Shown here in pieces: positions 19,901 to 34,900 of a DNA stretch of 64,000 nt; positions within the stretch are counted from its first letter, which is position 1, and each line of letters opens with the position of its first letter. The position numbers were made by a program, and so were the translations under genes. Origin of the DNA: Pomphorhynchus laevis (Eukaryota; Acanthocephala; Palaeacanthocephala; Echinorhynchida; Pomphorhynchidae); NCBI GenBank assembly GCA_012934845.2, contig WNNJ02000375.1, positions 1-64,000 on the forward strand, in the 5' to 3' direction. The notes beneath the pieces were generated by a model. It did not search any database. It saw only the letters and a program-made list of their open reading frames with translations, and was not told where the DNA came from.

Positions 19901-22900
19901 AAAAATATTGCAAGGTAATCGAAATTAATACTGGTATAAAACACTATTTCAGTATTAATTCTACAAAAGAATTTTTAGAACAGACAAAAGGAATAAATTT
20001 TCAAAATATAAATGCATACGATTTTAGTACGCTTTATACAAATCTAGATTTAGTAGATATTAAAGAAGCGTTACTAAAATTAAATAACCTTATATTCGGA
20101 AAAAAATATACATATATATGTTATAATAATTATAACGCCTATCTAACAAAAATTAAGCCATCAAATAAATATAAATATATGGATAAAATTGAATTAATAG
20201 AATCCTTAAATATTTTGATAAATCAAAATTATTTAAAAGTAGGGACATCTATATTTAGACAAGTAAAAGGTGTTCCAATGGGTGGTAATAGTAGCCCAAT
20301 TATAGCTGACTTGTTTTTAAGCTTTATAGAATATGAATTTGTTCATAACTGTGCAAAAACTAAATCTAAGCTATATAAACACATGAAATATGTTTCGATA
20401 CATTGATGATATATGTGTATTTAATTCTAATAATTTTTATTCAATTAGTGAGCACATTTATCCAGAAAGCCTTATTCTTAACAAAACCAATATTAATGAT
20501 AAAGAAGGTGTATATCTAGATATGAACATTAAATTAACATTAACTAAAACTACTATTAATTTATATCGTAAAGATGACATATTTAAATTTACAAGAAACA
20601 TATTTTTGCATGAGCATTCATGCATACCATATGATATAAAATATAATACATTAAATAATGAAATTTTAAGAACTCCAACAATATTTAATGACATTGGCTT
20701 TCTTCAAAATCATTTAAATAATTTAATAGATACATATTTCAAACTAGGTTACTATAAAAATAACATCAAGCAGAAAATAGTAAAATATATAAATCAACAC
20801 AATAATATAAAGAATAAATTTAAACTCTTAAGTGGCAAATTTTTATGGATGGATAATAAATAATATACTTTGCATTAGAATAAGATACTAGATAGTTATT
20901 TCAGAGGAAATACATCATTAGCATGTATTTGGCTCTGCTGCTATGTTGGGTTGAGGAGTTAGGGGCCGACACCTGATAGCATAGCAGTTCCTCCTGATGA
21001 CCTCTAATTCTTATTCTGATACAACGTCTGTTATTTATTAGTCAATTCATAAAAATGACGTTTATTTTTAATTTTATTTATTTTATTTTTTATTTTTTTA
21101 ACTTGATTTAAATTATAGAAAATCTAAAAACAATTATTAATTTTATTATTAAATTATTAAATTTTGATTTAGCATTATTATGTTTTGTTTATTTTATAAT
21201 TATATAACAATACGTAGACTCATTTAGCTGATTTAACTTATTTAAACATTTGTCTTTTTATAATTATTTATAATTATTTAGTTATTTATTATTTTATTAA
21301 GCATTATTTTTTAATTTATAACTAACATACGTGGACTCAGTTAGCTGATTTATTTATAAAATAAGAAAAATATGCTACAACAGAGAGAATATAAACGTAT
21401 GTTAGTGCAATGCTTTGTTTACTTTTCTGAAATTAAAAATAATAAAGTCAGCACTTATTTATTAAATTCTATGAGAACGTAATCAAGATCTCATTTTATA
21501 CAGAAGACAAGTCATAGGCATAAGTTTCAAATTTTCCAAGTAATTACCTCCACAAAATAGATTTATTTAACTTGGCAAATGCGTGCCAGCGCACGCTTAC
21601 ATGATCACAACAAACAAAAATGTAAATCATGTGATGAGAAGGTGTGAACGGAGGAGGTGTTTGAATGTGATAAAGGAGGGGGCGCGGCGGACGTCGAGAT
21701 GGAGTTGATTCCAGGCGAGTGAGGCGGTTACGAGGAAGGATCGGAGACCGTAGTTGCTGTATAATTGGTAACGTGGAGTAAGAGAGTATGATGGGAACGC
21801 AGCAATAGCGAGGTGGGGCGAGTGTCGTATAATAAAGGAAGGTTGATGAACGATGGGGATCCGACAGCGATGAGACAAAAAGTTACGAGAAGGCGGATTT
21901 TGATGAGGATGTGGATGGTGGGCCAGGAGAGTTGGGCAAGATATGTGGATGTCTGGTCGAAGTGACGGAGACGAAAGAGCACTCGAACGGCGGTGTTGAT
22001 TATTCGTTGTTGGGGTAGGATGATGGATTTTTGGGAAATGGCGAAAAGGCTAAGGCAGTAATCGATTTTAAGGAAAAGAAGCGATGAAAGAAGATACATA
22101 CATGAACGGAAGTCGATAAGGGTGCGGCTATGGCGGATGTCACGGAAAATTAAGTTAGACGAGCGGACCTTGTCACGGACGAAGGGCTTAAGGGAAAGGT
22201 AATCATCGAAATGGAAGCCTAAAATGTGAGATTGTGTACTATGAGGAAGATCGATGATGCAAAAGATACAGTCGGAGGAGATATGTTTGGTATACGGAGA
22301 GGATCCACATTATTTTGGACTTGTCGGGGTTTAGAACGTGATGGAGATTGGAGAGACGTTTGTAGATAGAAGAATGACAGTTGGAGGCAGAAATGCCGAT
22401 ATCGTGTATGCGATGTGCGGATGCATGATCATAGATGAGGATGTCATCGGCGTATTGCATGATGTTACATGAGTAAGGTTTGATAAACGGAGAGAGAGTA
22501 AGACCCCGCAAAAAATAGGGATGGGAGGAGATGAAGATGAATTAGAACAGACGCGAAAAGAACGGTCGCATAGTTATGAGGCAAACCATGCTACGGAGGA
22601 GGAAGAAAAGCCATAATCATAACGAAGGCGAGAAACGAGGACGCAGTAGTCGACAATGTCGAATGCGAAGGAGAGATCGAGGGAGATGAGAACACTATAT
22701 AGAGCCTTGTCTCGAGAAATGAGTAAGTCGTTGTAAATTTTCATGCAGGCAATTTATGTGGAATGATTAGAACGGAAAGCGGATTGGAAGGGAGGGTACA
22801 GATTTGTTGAGGAGAGATAAGCGTTGATGTGCGTTAAGATGAAACGTTCTAAGAGCTTAGAAAGACTAGGGAGTAGTGAAATGGGGCGATAGCTATAAGA

Positions 22901-25900
22901 ATGAGAGTGCTCGAGCGATTGTTTCTTAATGAGGGGACGAATGATTGCGGATTTCTAATGTGAAGGGAATACACGACTGCGGATAGACGAGTTAAACAAG
23001 GTTGTGAGAAAAGGGGATATCGATAAGCATATGAATTTAAGTATGTTTTAGGCAGGGGATCGGCAGGTGAGGTTATATTTGGCAAGGACATGAGGAAAGA
23101 TGAGACTTCAGTAGGTGAGACAGGGAGAAGATGAATGAGTTCCGGGTGGTTTAGGCTAGGCGGGGCAGAGTGATATAGGATAGAGACTGGGGTGTGAAAG
23201 AGCAACGTGAATACTTTGGTCTGGAGAAATGACAAATAATCATAGGGATTGATGTTTCATTGCGATGAGGAACGAGCAAGGATTGAATTAAAAGTATGCC
23301 AGCGAGTCTTAGAGTTGAATGAAGTGATGATTTTATGCTGCCAGAATGAGTTGCATTCGGTACGTAGTAATTAAGATGATACCGGCATAGAGCAAGATAG
23401 AAATGACGGAAAGACTGAGTGATCGAGCGTAGATTACGTCTGAGAGAGCGGTGATAGACTTGAAAAGCATGACGGAGACGACGCATTGAGAGTAGGCTTT
23501 GGATGTCAAACAATGGGGCACAGTGCAAGCGACATGTGGGTGAGGCTTAAAAGGCAAGAGAATATCGAGAGTGGCTGTGATTACAGAGTCGAAAAGAAAG
23601 GCGAGATCGTGAGGAGAGGAATATGTAATTGTGGGATAGGATAGAGACGATTAGAGTCGGGTAGAGTCGAGAAGGGAGAGGTTAAGATTTCTCCAAGGGC
23701 GACGTAGAATTGTAGGTGTGTGAAGAGGGGTGTTGTTGTGAGTGATATCAAGGGTGACGAGAAAGTGATCGAATAGACCATGATCGAAGATGGACAGTGA
23801 GGTGTAGGCAGCAAAATAATAGGGGACAGCGATGATGTCGAGTTTTCCGCCAAGGATATGTGTGGGGGCAGTGAAGATGGGTTTGTTGTTATAGTTGTAT
23901 TGAATGTTGATGAACTGGATGGACTCGGTCGAAGAGGGGCGGTCGTGGCGGATGCTGAAGTCGCCAAGACAGATGGAAGGTATGGATGACAAAGAACAGT
24001 GGAACAGAAGGTCATCGTGTTCGGTGAAAAATAAGGAGGAAGGACTAGATGAAGCAGGACAGTATACCATGGCGAGATCTAGAGTGATCGGGTTAGAAGA
24101 ATGACAAGTGAGCAGAATAAACGAGCAAGGACTGAGAGGGAGATTGATTTTGCAAAGAGACGCGGGGTGACGCACGAATGCGACGATGCCGCCATGATTA
24201 GAGAATTTAGAAATATTCTAATTTATAAATTTAAGTGAGGGGGCGAACGGCTTCGACTAGTGAGCTACCGGCAGAGAGCAAACGGCGGATGGAGAGGTCG
24301 CGTCAGAATCGGAGTGCTAGGATTCAGTTAGGCAGAAGAGATCGATGGATTGCTTGGTGAATATGTTGAGGATGATATCGGATTTATTGAGAATATATCT
24401 TGTGTTGAGTTGGCCGAGGTGGAAACTGTGTGTGGTGGTGATAGGGGTTAGTTGAGAAGACATAGGGGAGATGGGGCGCCATCGAATTTTGGGACGGGTG
24501 TTGACAACTTGAAAATTTCCGTGAATAATTCAGGTCCAGCGGGATTTGAGCCCCTTGGCCTCACCAGCGCGCTGCCCTGTGACTGAACCATTGGGTATAT
24601 TTCACACACCTAAAAGTTCAGTCAAGGTGGACTATGGTTGTTAATCTCGAGATTAGGAGCTTGAGAAACTTTAGTCTTTGTTCTGGGGGACGTCCTCGTG
24701 AGAAGAAGACTAATCCCGAGATAGCCCAAGTACCCCAGAGACGCACTTGGGTTATCCCATTCAATGACAGATGCCGGGCCCGTTTCAGAGCCCATCTAGC
24801 TTTCTTCAGGATTCGTTTAATTCTATCTATGTCAGTTTTCGCCGACCAATTCACCGTACCGGTGAACCCCAGATATTTTACTCGACTCGTGATGATGGGG
24901 AGTGGTTGATTCTGCAAAATGGAGGAGAGTGCAGAGAGTGCTAGTCTCTTAAGTTTCTTTTAGGTGGCAGAAACGCCATGACAGTCTACCACCTGCGATT
25001 CAGAGGAGTTCAAAATAATATTGGATGGGGTCAACTGATCTTTTAATCTTAAAAATAAACGGCTAATGTCAGAGATTACATCTTTGCACCTGCGTCCAGA
25101 GAACAAGGCTGTGGTATCATCAGCATATACCACTAGATGTTGATCACGTTTAAAAATCTTGAATAGTGCAATGGATGCAGCAAGATATAAAATAGGAGAA
25201 AGTGGGGATCCTTGAGGCACACCCGTAATAGGGTAGAACTGACGCGCATCAGGGTCGTCTTCATAGTAGAACCGCTTGGTGTATAGCAATCATCCGTTGT
25301 ATTACTATATATTTTTTTATATATAAATTTATTCGTCAAAATGAGTATAATAAATTTCTGTGTAAGCTATATGCTTGTAATAAAATTCCTGAAAATGTTA
25401 AAAAGGTTTACACGGCCAAGAACTCAAAACCTGGATTTCTATATTTGTTACCTAAGATTTATAAGAGTCATCATTGTGCCCGTCCTATTGTTGCATCCTA
25501 CTCTACTTATTCTTATAAGATCTCCAAATATATATCTACTTCATTAAAACAAAATGTTACTAACAATCATATTTCTTTCATTAGAGATTGTTCACTATTT
25601 TCTAATTTAATTAGAGACAGGAATTCCAATGATATTAAAATATTTACTGTTGATGTTAAGTCTCTTTACAAATATTCCATTGACAACCACAATTAATTTT
25701 GTCAGTAACATTTTGGTAAATAATAATCCACTAAGTTGGTTTCTTAATAAAGATGACTGGACGAATTTGTTGGTTCTCTGCACTCAGAAATGTAATTTTT
25801 TATTTAGATCTCAGATGTGGGACCAGGTTGATGGTTTAGCCATGGGAAATCCACTAGCACCTGTACTAGCAGAAATTTATATGAGGTACTGGGAGTCAAG

Positions 25901-28900
25901 ATTTGTTAGAGAATTTAATTTTGTTATTAATTGGTATCGTTATGTAGATGATGTTTTTATTGTCCATGAAAACAATGTTAATGACCACTATTTGTTAAGT
26001 GAATTAAATGCAAAAGACCCACATAGACAGTGGAATGTTGGTTTAGAAACCGAAACTGGTTGACCTTTCTTAGATGTTTTAGTTTTTAAAGATTCTAATC
26101 AAATATATCAAACTAAAGTTTTTCGTAAGACCGAACTATTACCTGAAATTACATATTGGAATTCCTATGTACCCAAAAATGGTTGATTGCAGCTGCAATG
26201 TCACTTTTTCACAGAGCTAGAATGATTTGCTCGAAGGACAATTTATTAAAAGAGAGTTATTCGATTATTCGTTTTGGTTTGGTCAACAGGGGTTTTCCCG
26301 AATGGGCTATTAAAAAAGCTTTCTATAAAAGTTGTGATGTTGTGAAAAGAAAGAAATATTTTGGACCTTCGAAACAAAAAATATATCTAGGAATTCCTTT
26401 TATTAATAAAAAATGGAACTCCTTATTTAATAAATTTTTATATAAAAATAAAATATCTAGTAATACTACGGATGTAATAATTTACAATAAAAAATTGCCT
26501 AAATTGCATAACATTTTTAAATAAAAATCAAAATTTAATAAAATGTCCGTTGTCTATAAGATACCCTGTAATAACTGTTTCTCCTCTTATATTGGTCAAA
26601 CTGGACAAGGATTAGAAAAGCGTATGTCACAACATAAATATAATATTAAACGGGATAATATGGTGGGTGCTATATCACAACATGTATTGAATTTAGGTCA
26701 TAATATGAACTTCGATGACGCTTCAATTTTATCATATAAAAGTGATTATCTTTCTCGTATAATACAGGAGGCATATTTTATTAATAAGAATAACATTTTA
26801 CCTAATAATGAATCTGATTTTAATTTGAAAATTTCCTATTAGTTTTAAATTAGTTGTAATCCTTATTGAACTTGGTTAATTGTATTTGTTTGATTTGTTT
26901 GTTTTTTTGGTATCAATCTTACGTAATATTTATTTTATTTCATTATTATAATTTTTGATATTTTTTTGATTAATTTAATATATTTTTTTCCTTTTAATCT
27001 TGGGTTGCGGTTATTGTTCTTGGAAATTTGTTTAATAAAACCTTGTATAGAATGCGTGTGAGTGTGTGTTTGTAATGTTTTTCTTTGAAGTTTGTTTTTT
27101 TACAAAAAAACCTTGTATAGAATGTGTGTGAATGTGTGTTTGTAACGTTTTTCTTTAAAGTTTGTTTCTATGTTTTATTGTAAATTGTATAAATGGCAAC
27201 TTTAGTAATTTGTTTGTAGTTTCCTGACGATGATAGCAGTAGTTATCGAAATATCGGACATAAACGTTTGGTTGTATAAAAAATATTTTCCTTCGTTCCA
27301 TAAAGATTTAGAAATTACAATGTAATTTCTTAAGATGTTAACAAAGATATTTGATATTTCACGTAAATTTCTAAAGTAGATGCTAGCATCTACTAGCATC
27401 TACTAGCATCTACTAGTACTACTTTTTCAATTTTTTTAAAAAAATTCTCTTTTGATCCAGCTCCAAAAATTCTTTATCAATAATAGAATTTTTGAAAATT
27501 AAAGTTTTTTTTATTTTATAAAATCTGAAATATTTAATACTTGTCTGCTCAATTACGTTTAGAACATCAAATCTGGTTATAACCTAATTCAAAATGAATT
27601 ATCGTCAAAATTCGCAGCTGTTAAGGTAGAAGATATCGATTTGCAAAAACTTTCATCTACGCTCAATAGAATATGTCAAATTAGAATTCTACTAATCGAT
27701 ATGTATGTGCATGTATATATATTTATGTGCTTCTAGTCTAATTAAAATTTCCTATCAAATTAGTTCGTAGTTTAATTAGAACTTCTATTTCGATGCTATT
27801 TATCGTCTATCAATTGACCGGATGAGTTAAATACATAAATGAATTTTACAATTTCTTTATTCGCTAGCTTTTGACTCTGTTTTTTAAGCATACATTGGAT
27901 TGTTAGAATTATACATCTTTATATATGAATAAAATACGCATTTACACATAAGAAAACAGCTTAACAAAATGAAAGAACCAATGCATTTATAGCATTAACG
28001 TTATAGCATCTTTTAATGATAAACATTGTTATTTCAAGATTCGGTTATACTTATTAAATGACATGGGTGTCTTTTGCGCTATAAAATGCAGAGTCCTTGA
28101 TGAATAGTCTGGATGTGCTGCTTTGATTAAAACTGTATATGCTTCCTCAAAGTTGATCACGTGATCATCGGGCAATACGTTGTTGGTGATTGCTGAACTT
28201 ATATTGCTCAGCTTCAATTCATAATTATGTTGTTTGATCCTCTGATCAATGTATTTTGAAGTCTGAAAATATGACATTTTGCAAAGTCGTATGGTCAGAC
28301 GTCACAATACATTGAAGAAGTTAAAGCAACATAAGCAGCACATGCAGACGATTAATCACGAAATATTTGCACTTTATAGCGCAGACACCAATGAGAAGAA
28401 ACCAGTCCAACTGAGACTTGAAATTAGCATGGTTATTACTTAAAAATAGTATAACATAAATGCATTAGTTCAAAATCATTTAAATAATTTAATTGACGCA
28501 TATTTTAAAATAGGTTACTATAAAAATATCATCAAACAGAAAATAGTAAAATATATAAATAAACAGCAATTTAAAAGTGGATACTGATCCATTGATAAAT
28601 AATTATTGGAGCTAGATCAAAGGCAGGACGAAATTAGTTTTGATATTTCGCTAAATACTGTTAGGATCTTCAGAAAATTACATCAATAATTTTCTGAAAT
28701 AATTTTCAGCAATTTTCGCTAACAGTAGTTAGCGAAATATCAAAAAAAATTTCGTCTTTCCTTTGATCCAGCTCCAATCATTATTAAACACAAAAATATA
28801 AAAAATTTAAATCATTAGCAAAAGATTTTTTATTGATGGATAATAAATAATATAAAAATGTATATAAATGACCAATTAGAAATTTAATTCCATGTACACA

Positions 28901-31900
28901 TTAGGATTGAATGACGTGGTACAAGGAATTGGCAAAAGTAGTATAATACATAATAAACAACTATATTATAATAATCCGGTTAAACGCAAATTAAGAAGTC
29001 ATGGTGATAAAAGGAATAAGAAAAATAGAGTTAAAAATATTAAAAAAGATATGTATATAAATGAACAATTAGAAATGTTGAAACAACTTTTAAGTGATAA
29101 TAAGCTAAAAGATCTTCATGTAAATATAAGAAGTTTTTCTAAAGATATCATATGTTCAATAAATCAAAAATTAATTAACGACTATGATAGGCTAAGTTGT
29201 ATAATAGACAGTTATTGTAATACAAAATACTATAATCGTACAATAAATGTTAATAATATCAATAGAAAATATACATTAACCATAAACTTCATTAATAAAT
29301 GTATAGATAACATAAATATAGCCGGACTTTTAAATAATTCTAAAAGTAAAGAAATAATAAGTCAGATTTAAGTAAATATATTCCTAAAATAAGGTATAAA
29401 CTCCTACCACCATTAGGACGAAAAATTTGTAATTATAATAAAGAATTAAAATCAATGTGTAACGATAATATCAGAAACATAATGGAAACAGAATGCAATT
29501 GTAAAAGTCTTAGTTTTGATAAAATAAATGAACATATATGTACCCATAATCTAGAATTAATTAAAAATTGCGAATTAAGAAAGCTGCTATCAAAGGGGTA
29601 TAAATAAAGATTAAATAATAACCACGACAAAAATAGAATTTACAATTCGTTATATAATAACTTAAATGATTACTTTAGTAAGCTGATTAATAATGAAAGC
29701 TCGAATATATCTAAGATAAACATTTGGAAAGATTATATATTTGATAAAATTAAAAATAAAATGAAAATAACAAACAATTATAAAAGGAAAGATAAAATTA
29801 ATAAAGATATGTATAAAGAACTTACTAAATTAAAGGATAACTATATAATAACAACTATTGATAAAGCTAGCAATAACTTTGTCTTCATCTGCAAAAAGCT
29901 TTATTATGATATACTAATGAAAGAGCTAAATTCTAATTGTTTAAATGTAAATCCAACATATGAACGTAGTGAGTTAAGTTTAGAAACAATTATTACAAGT
30001 CACTGTTCTATAATAGATAAAAAGGGTATAAAGGTTGAATTAGATAATAAAACTATACCTATATTATATTGGAATCCAAAATTACATAAAAATCCAATAA
30101 AACCTAGGTTCATATGTAGTGCGTTTAAATGTACATTAAAACCACTTTCTGTCTATATGAATAAAATACTTAAAGTAATTAATGCACTTTTTAAAAATTT
30201 TGCAAGGTAATCGAAATTAATACTGGTATAAAACACTATTTCAGTATTAATTCTACAAAAGAATTTTTAGAACAGACAAAAGGAATAAATTTTCAAAATA
30301 TAAATGCATACGATTTTAGTACGCTTTATACAAATCTAGATTTAGTAGATATTAAAGAAGCGTTACTAAAATTAAATAACCTTATATTCGGAAAAAAATA
30401 TACATATATATGTTATAATAATTATAACGCCTATCTAACAAAAATTAAACCATCAAATAAATATAAATATATGGATAAAATTGAATAAATAGAATCCTTA
30501 AATATTTTGATAAATCAAAATTATTTAAAAGTAGTGACATATATATTTAGACAAATAAAAGGTGTTCCAATGGGTGGTAATAGTAGCCCAATTATAGCTG
30601 ACTTGTTTTTAAGCTTTATAGAATATGAATTTGTTCATAACTGTGTAAAAACTAAATCTAAACAATATAAATATATGAAATATATGTTTCGATACATTGA
30701 TGATATATGTGTATTTAATTCTAATAATTTTTATTCAATTAGTGAACAAATTATCCAGAAAGCCTTATTCTTAACAAAACCAATATTAATTATTAAGAAG
30801 GTGTATATCTAGATATGAACATTAAATTAACATTAACTAAAACTACTATTAATTTATATCGTAAAGATGACATATTTAAATTTACAAGAAACATATTTTT
30901 GCATGAGCATTCATGCATACCATATAATATAAAATATAATACATTAAATAATGAAATTTTAAGAACTCCAACAATATTTAATGACATTGGCTTTCTTCAA
31001 AATCATTTAAATAATTTGATAGATACATATTTCAAACTAGGTTACTATAAAAATAACATCAAGCAGAAAATAGTAAAATATATAAATCAACACAATAATA
31101 TAAAGAATAAATTTAAACTCTTAAGTGGCAAATTTTTATGGATGGATAATAAATAATATACTTTGCATTAGAATAAGATACTAGATAGTTATTTCAGAGG
31201 AAATACATCATTAGCATGTATTTGGCCCCGCTGCTATGTTGGGTAGATGAGTTAGGGGCCGAAACCTGATAGCATAGCAGTTCCTCCTGATGACCTCTAA
31301 TTCTTTTTCTGATACAACGTCTGTTATTTATAAGTCAATTCATAAGAATGACCTTTATTTTAAATTTCAATTCTTTATTTTAACTTGATTTAAATTATAA
31401 AAAATCTTCAAACAACTATTTTTTTATTATTTAATTATTAAATTTTGATTTAGCATTATTATGTTTTGTTTATTTTATAATTATATTAAATAAGTAGACT
31501 CTGTTAGCTGATTTGTTACTTTGTATTAGAATAAGATACTATATAATCAAATGTAGTCAGAGGAAATTCATCTTTAGCACGTATTTTGCCACGCTAATAT
31601 GTTGGGTCGAAGAATTGGGGTCCGAAACTTGATAGCATAGTAGTTCTTACTGATGTCCAATAATCCTTATTCTATGCATAATAATTATTTATTATTTATT
31701 TATTTTCGATATATAGCTATTTTTTATTTTTATTTATTTTTTTTGGATTTATTATTTATTTTCGATTTGATCTAGGATACTATAAAATTTAAATCAAACA
31801 AAAGTTGATTTCATACAACTTTCATACAACAGTTGTATGAAATTCTTTCTTATTAATATACGTCACCAGTAGTTAAAATTCATATAACCTCTTTATGTTG

Positions 31901-34900
31901 AGTGACTAAAATGAATTTAGCATTTGCGCTGGAGCTTCGCTTCTTCTTTGCAATTGCTGTATACAAGTGTGTTGATTGTTTAGCAACCTTAGAAAGCTGA
32001 TGAAGGAATGAACGATAACACACGTGCTGTCCTGTGAAACCACTGCTTACGCAAATCCTACCAGATGTAAGGCTGGTAACCGGTTATGGAGTGTGCTCTT
32101 TGTGACTACCATTCAGAGGTTTACATAGGAGTTAGTATTGTCGAAGTTGTGTAGCTACAGGGCCACACTGATGAGACCAACCTGTAGTGATGAGTAGATT
32201 AAGGTCGAAAGCCCCATTGCGGTCTAGGGGTCTGTGGTAGGCGCATTCCGGGTTAAGTTTTTGACAAAGGCTGTAAAAAAGCATGCAGGTTTATACTTTC
32301 CTGTTCGTGTTTTAAAAAAAGTTGTATGAAAATATTTCTTATTAATATACGTCACCAGTTGTTTCAATACATATAACCACTATATATGTAGTGACGAATC
32401 TAAGCATCGGCGCTAGAGCTTTGCTAGTGATTTGTAGCTAGAGAGCTTTTGTTCGGGCATTGTGCTTTAGTGCATCGTGCATCGGCGCTGTATACAAGCG
32501 TGTTGCTTGTTCATCAAGCTTAGTAAGCTGGTGAAGGAAAAAAGATAGCACACGTGCTGTCCTGTAAAGCCACTGCATACGCAAACAATATCAGATGTAA
32601 GTCTGTTCACCAGAAAATGAGCGGGCACTTAGTGATTTCCTTCAGAGGTTCAATGAGGATTAAGTATTGTCGAAGTTGTGTAGCTACAGGGCCACACTGA
32701 TGAGACCATCCTGTATTGATAAGTAGACTAAGGTCGAATCGCCCCATTGGGGGCTAGGCGTCTGTGGTAGGCGCATTCCGGGTTAAGCTTACGGCCGAAG
32801 ATTGTAAAAAAGCATGCAGGTTTATACTTTCCTGTTCGTGTTTTTTTAAATTGTATGAATCAAATCAGCTAACTGAGTCTACGTATTTAATATAATTATA
32901 TACTAAACAAAACATAATAATGCTAAATCAAAATTTAATAATTAAATAATAAAATTAATAATTGTTTTTAGATTTTCTATAATTTGAATCAAGTTAAAAT
33001 AAAAAATTGAAATTTAAAATAAACGACATTTTTACGAATTGACTTATAAATTACAGACGGTGTATCAGAATAAAAATTAGAGGTCATCAAGAGGAACTGC
33101 TATGTTATCAAGTTTCGGTCCCTAACTCCACTACCAAACTTAGCAGCGGGGCCAAATACATGCTAATGATGTATTTCCTCTGATAAAACTATCTAGTATC
33201 TTATTATAATACAAAGTATATTATTTATTATCCATCCATAAAAATTTGCCACTTAAGAGTTTTAAATTTATTCTTTATATTATTGTGTTGATTTATATAT
33301 TTTACTATTTTCTGCTTGATGTTATTTTTATAGTAACCTAGTTTAAAATATGTATCTATTAAATTATTTAAATGATTTTGAAGAAAGCCAATATCATTAC
33401 ATATTGTTGCAATTCTTAAAATTTCATTATTTAATGTATTATATTTTATATTATATGGTATGCATGAATGCTCATGCAAAAATATGTTTCTTGTAAATTT
33501 AAATATGTCATCTTTACGATATAAATTAATAGTAGTTTTAGTTAATGTTAATTTAATGTTCATATCTAGATATACACCTTCTTTATCATTAATATTGGTT
33601 TTGTTAAGAATAAGGCTTTCTGGATAAATGTGCTCACTAATTGAATAAAAATTATTAGAATTAAATACACATATATCATCAATGTATCGAAACATATTTC
33701 ATGTGTTTATATAGCTTAGATTTAGTTTTTGCACAGTTATGAACAAATTCATATTCTATAAAGCTTAAAAACAAGTCAGCTATAATTGGGCTACTATTAC
33801 CACCCATTGGAACACCTTTTACTTTTCTAAATATAGACGTCCCTACTTTTAAATATTTTTGATTTACCAACATATTTAAAGATTCTATTAATTCAATTTT
33901 ATCCATATATTTATATTTACTTGATGGTTTAATTTTTGTTAGATGTGCGTTATAATTATTATAACATATATATGTATATCTTTTTCCGAATATAAGATTA
34001 ATTAATTTAACTAACGCTTCTTTAATATCTACTAAATCTAGATTTGTATAAAGCGTACTAAAATCGTATGCATTTATATTTTGAAAATTTATTCCTTTTG
34101 TCTGTTCTAAAAATTCTTTTGTAGAATTAATACTGAAATAGTGTTTTATACCAGTATTAATTTCGATTACCTTGCAATATTTTTTAAAATGTGCTTTAAT
34201 TACTTTAAGTATTTTATTCATATAGGTAGAAAGCATTTTTAATGTACATTTAAACGCTCCACATATGAAACTAGGTTTTATTGGATTTTTATGTAATTTT
34301 GGATTCCAATATAATATAGGTATAGTCTTATTATCTAATTCAACCTTTTTACCCTTTTTATCCATTATAGAACAGTGACTTGTAATAATTGTTTCTAAAC
34401 TTAACTCACTACGTTCATATGTTGGATTTACATTTAAATCATTAGAATTATCCTCTTTCATTAGTATATCATAATAAAGCTTTTTGCATATGAAGACAAA
34501 GTTATTACTAGCCTTATCAATAGTTGTTATTATATAGTTATCCTTTAGTTTAGTAAGTTCTTTATTCATATCTTTATTAATTTTTTCTTTCCTTTTGTAA
34601 TTGTTTGTTATTTTCATTTTATTTTTAATTTTATCAAATATATAATCTTTCCAAATGTTTATCTTAGATATATTCAAGCTTTCACTATTAATCAGCTTAC
34701 TAAAGTAATCATTTAAGTTATTATATAACGAATTGTAAATTTTATTTTTGTCGTTGTTATTATTTAATCTATAGTTATGCCCTTTTCATAGCAGCTTTCT
34801 TAATTCACAATTTTCAATTAATTCTAGATTATGGGTACATATATGTTCATTTATTTTATCAAAACTAAGACTTTTACAATTGCATTCTGTTTCCATTATG

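Larger units (their letters stand above)
31832..32858 (+). repeat. Hammerhead-bearing tandem repeat (retrozyme-like), two units
   Basis: Two head-to-tail units (period 489 nt at the start, 531 nt at the end because of an internal insertion) plus the first bases of a third. Each begins TTGTATGA...TTTCTTATTAATATACGTCACCAGT and ends AAAAAAGCATGCAGGTTTATACTTTCCTGTTCGTGTTTT. There is no coding potential. Each unit carries a type I hammerhead on the + strand. Tandem non-coding units of a few hundred bp with a hammerhead fit metazoan retrozymes, circular-RNA-based repeats thought to be mobilised by PLEs. Confidence 0.7.

Noticed and set aside
19288-20863. Retron, group II intron or other bacterial RT system
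   Set aside because: The RT has PLE motifs (YWNPKLHKNP, GVPMGGNSSPI) and is linked to GIY-YIG and pseudo-LTRs in an animal-type, spliced genome.
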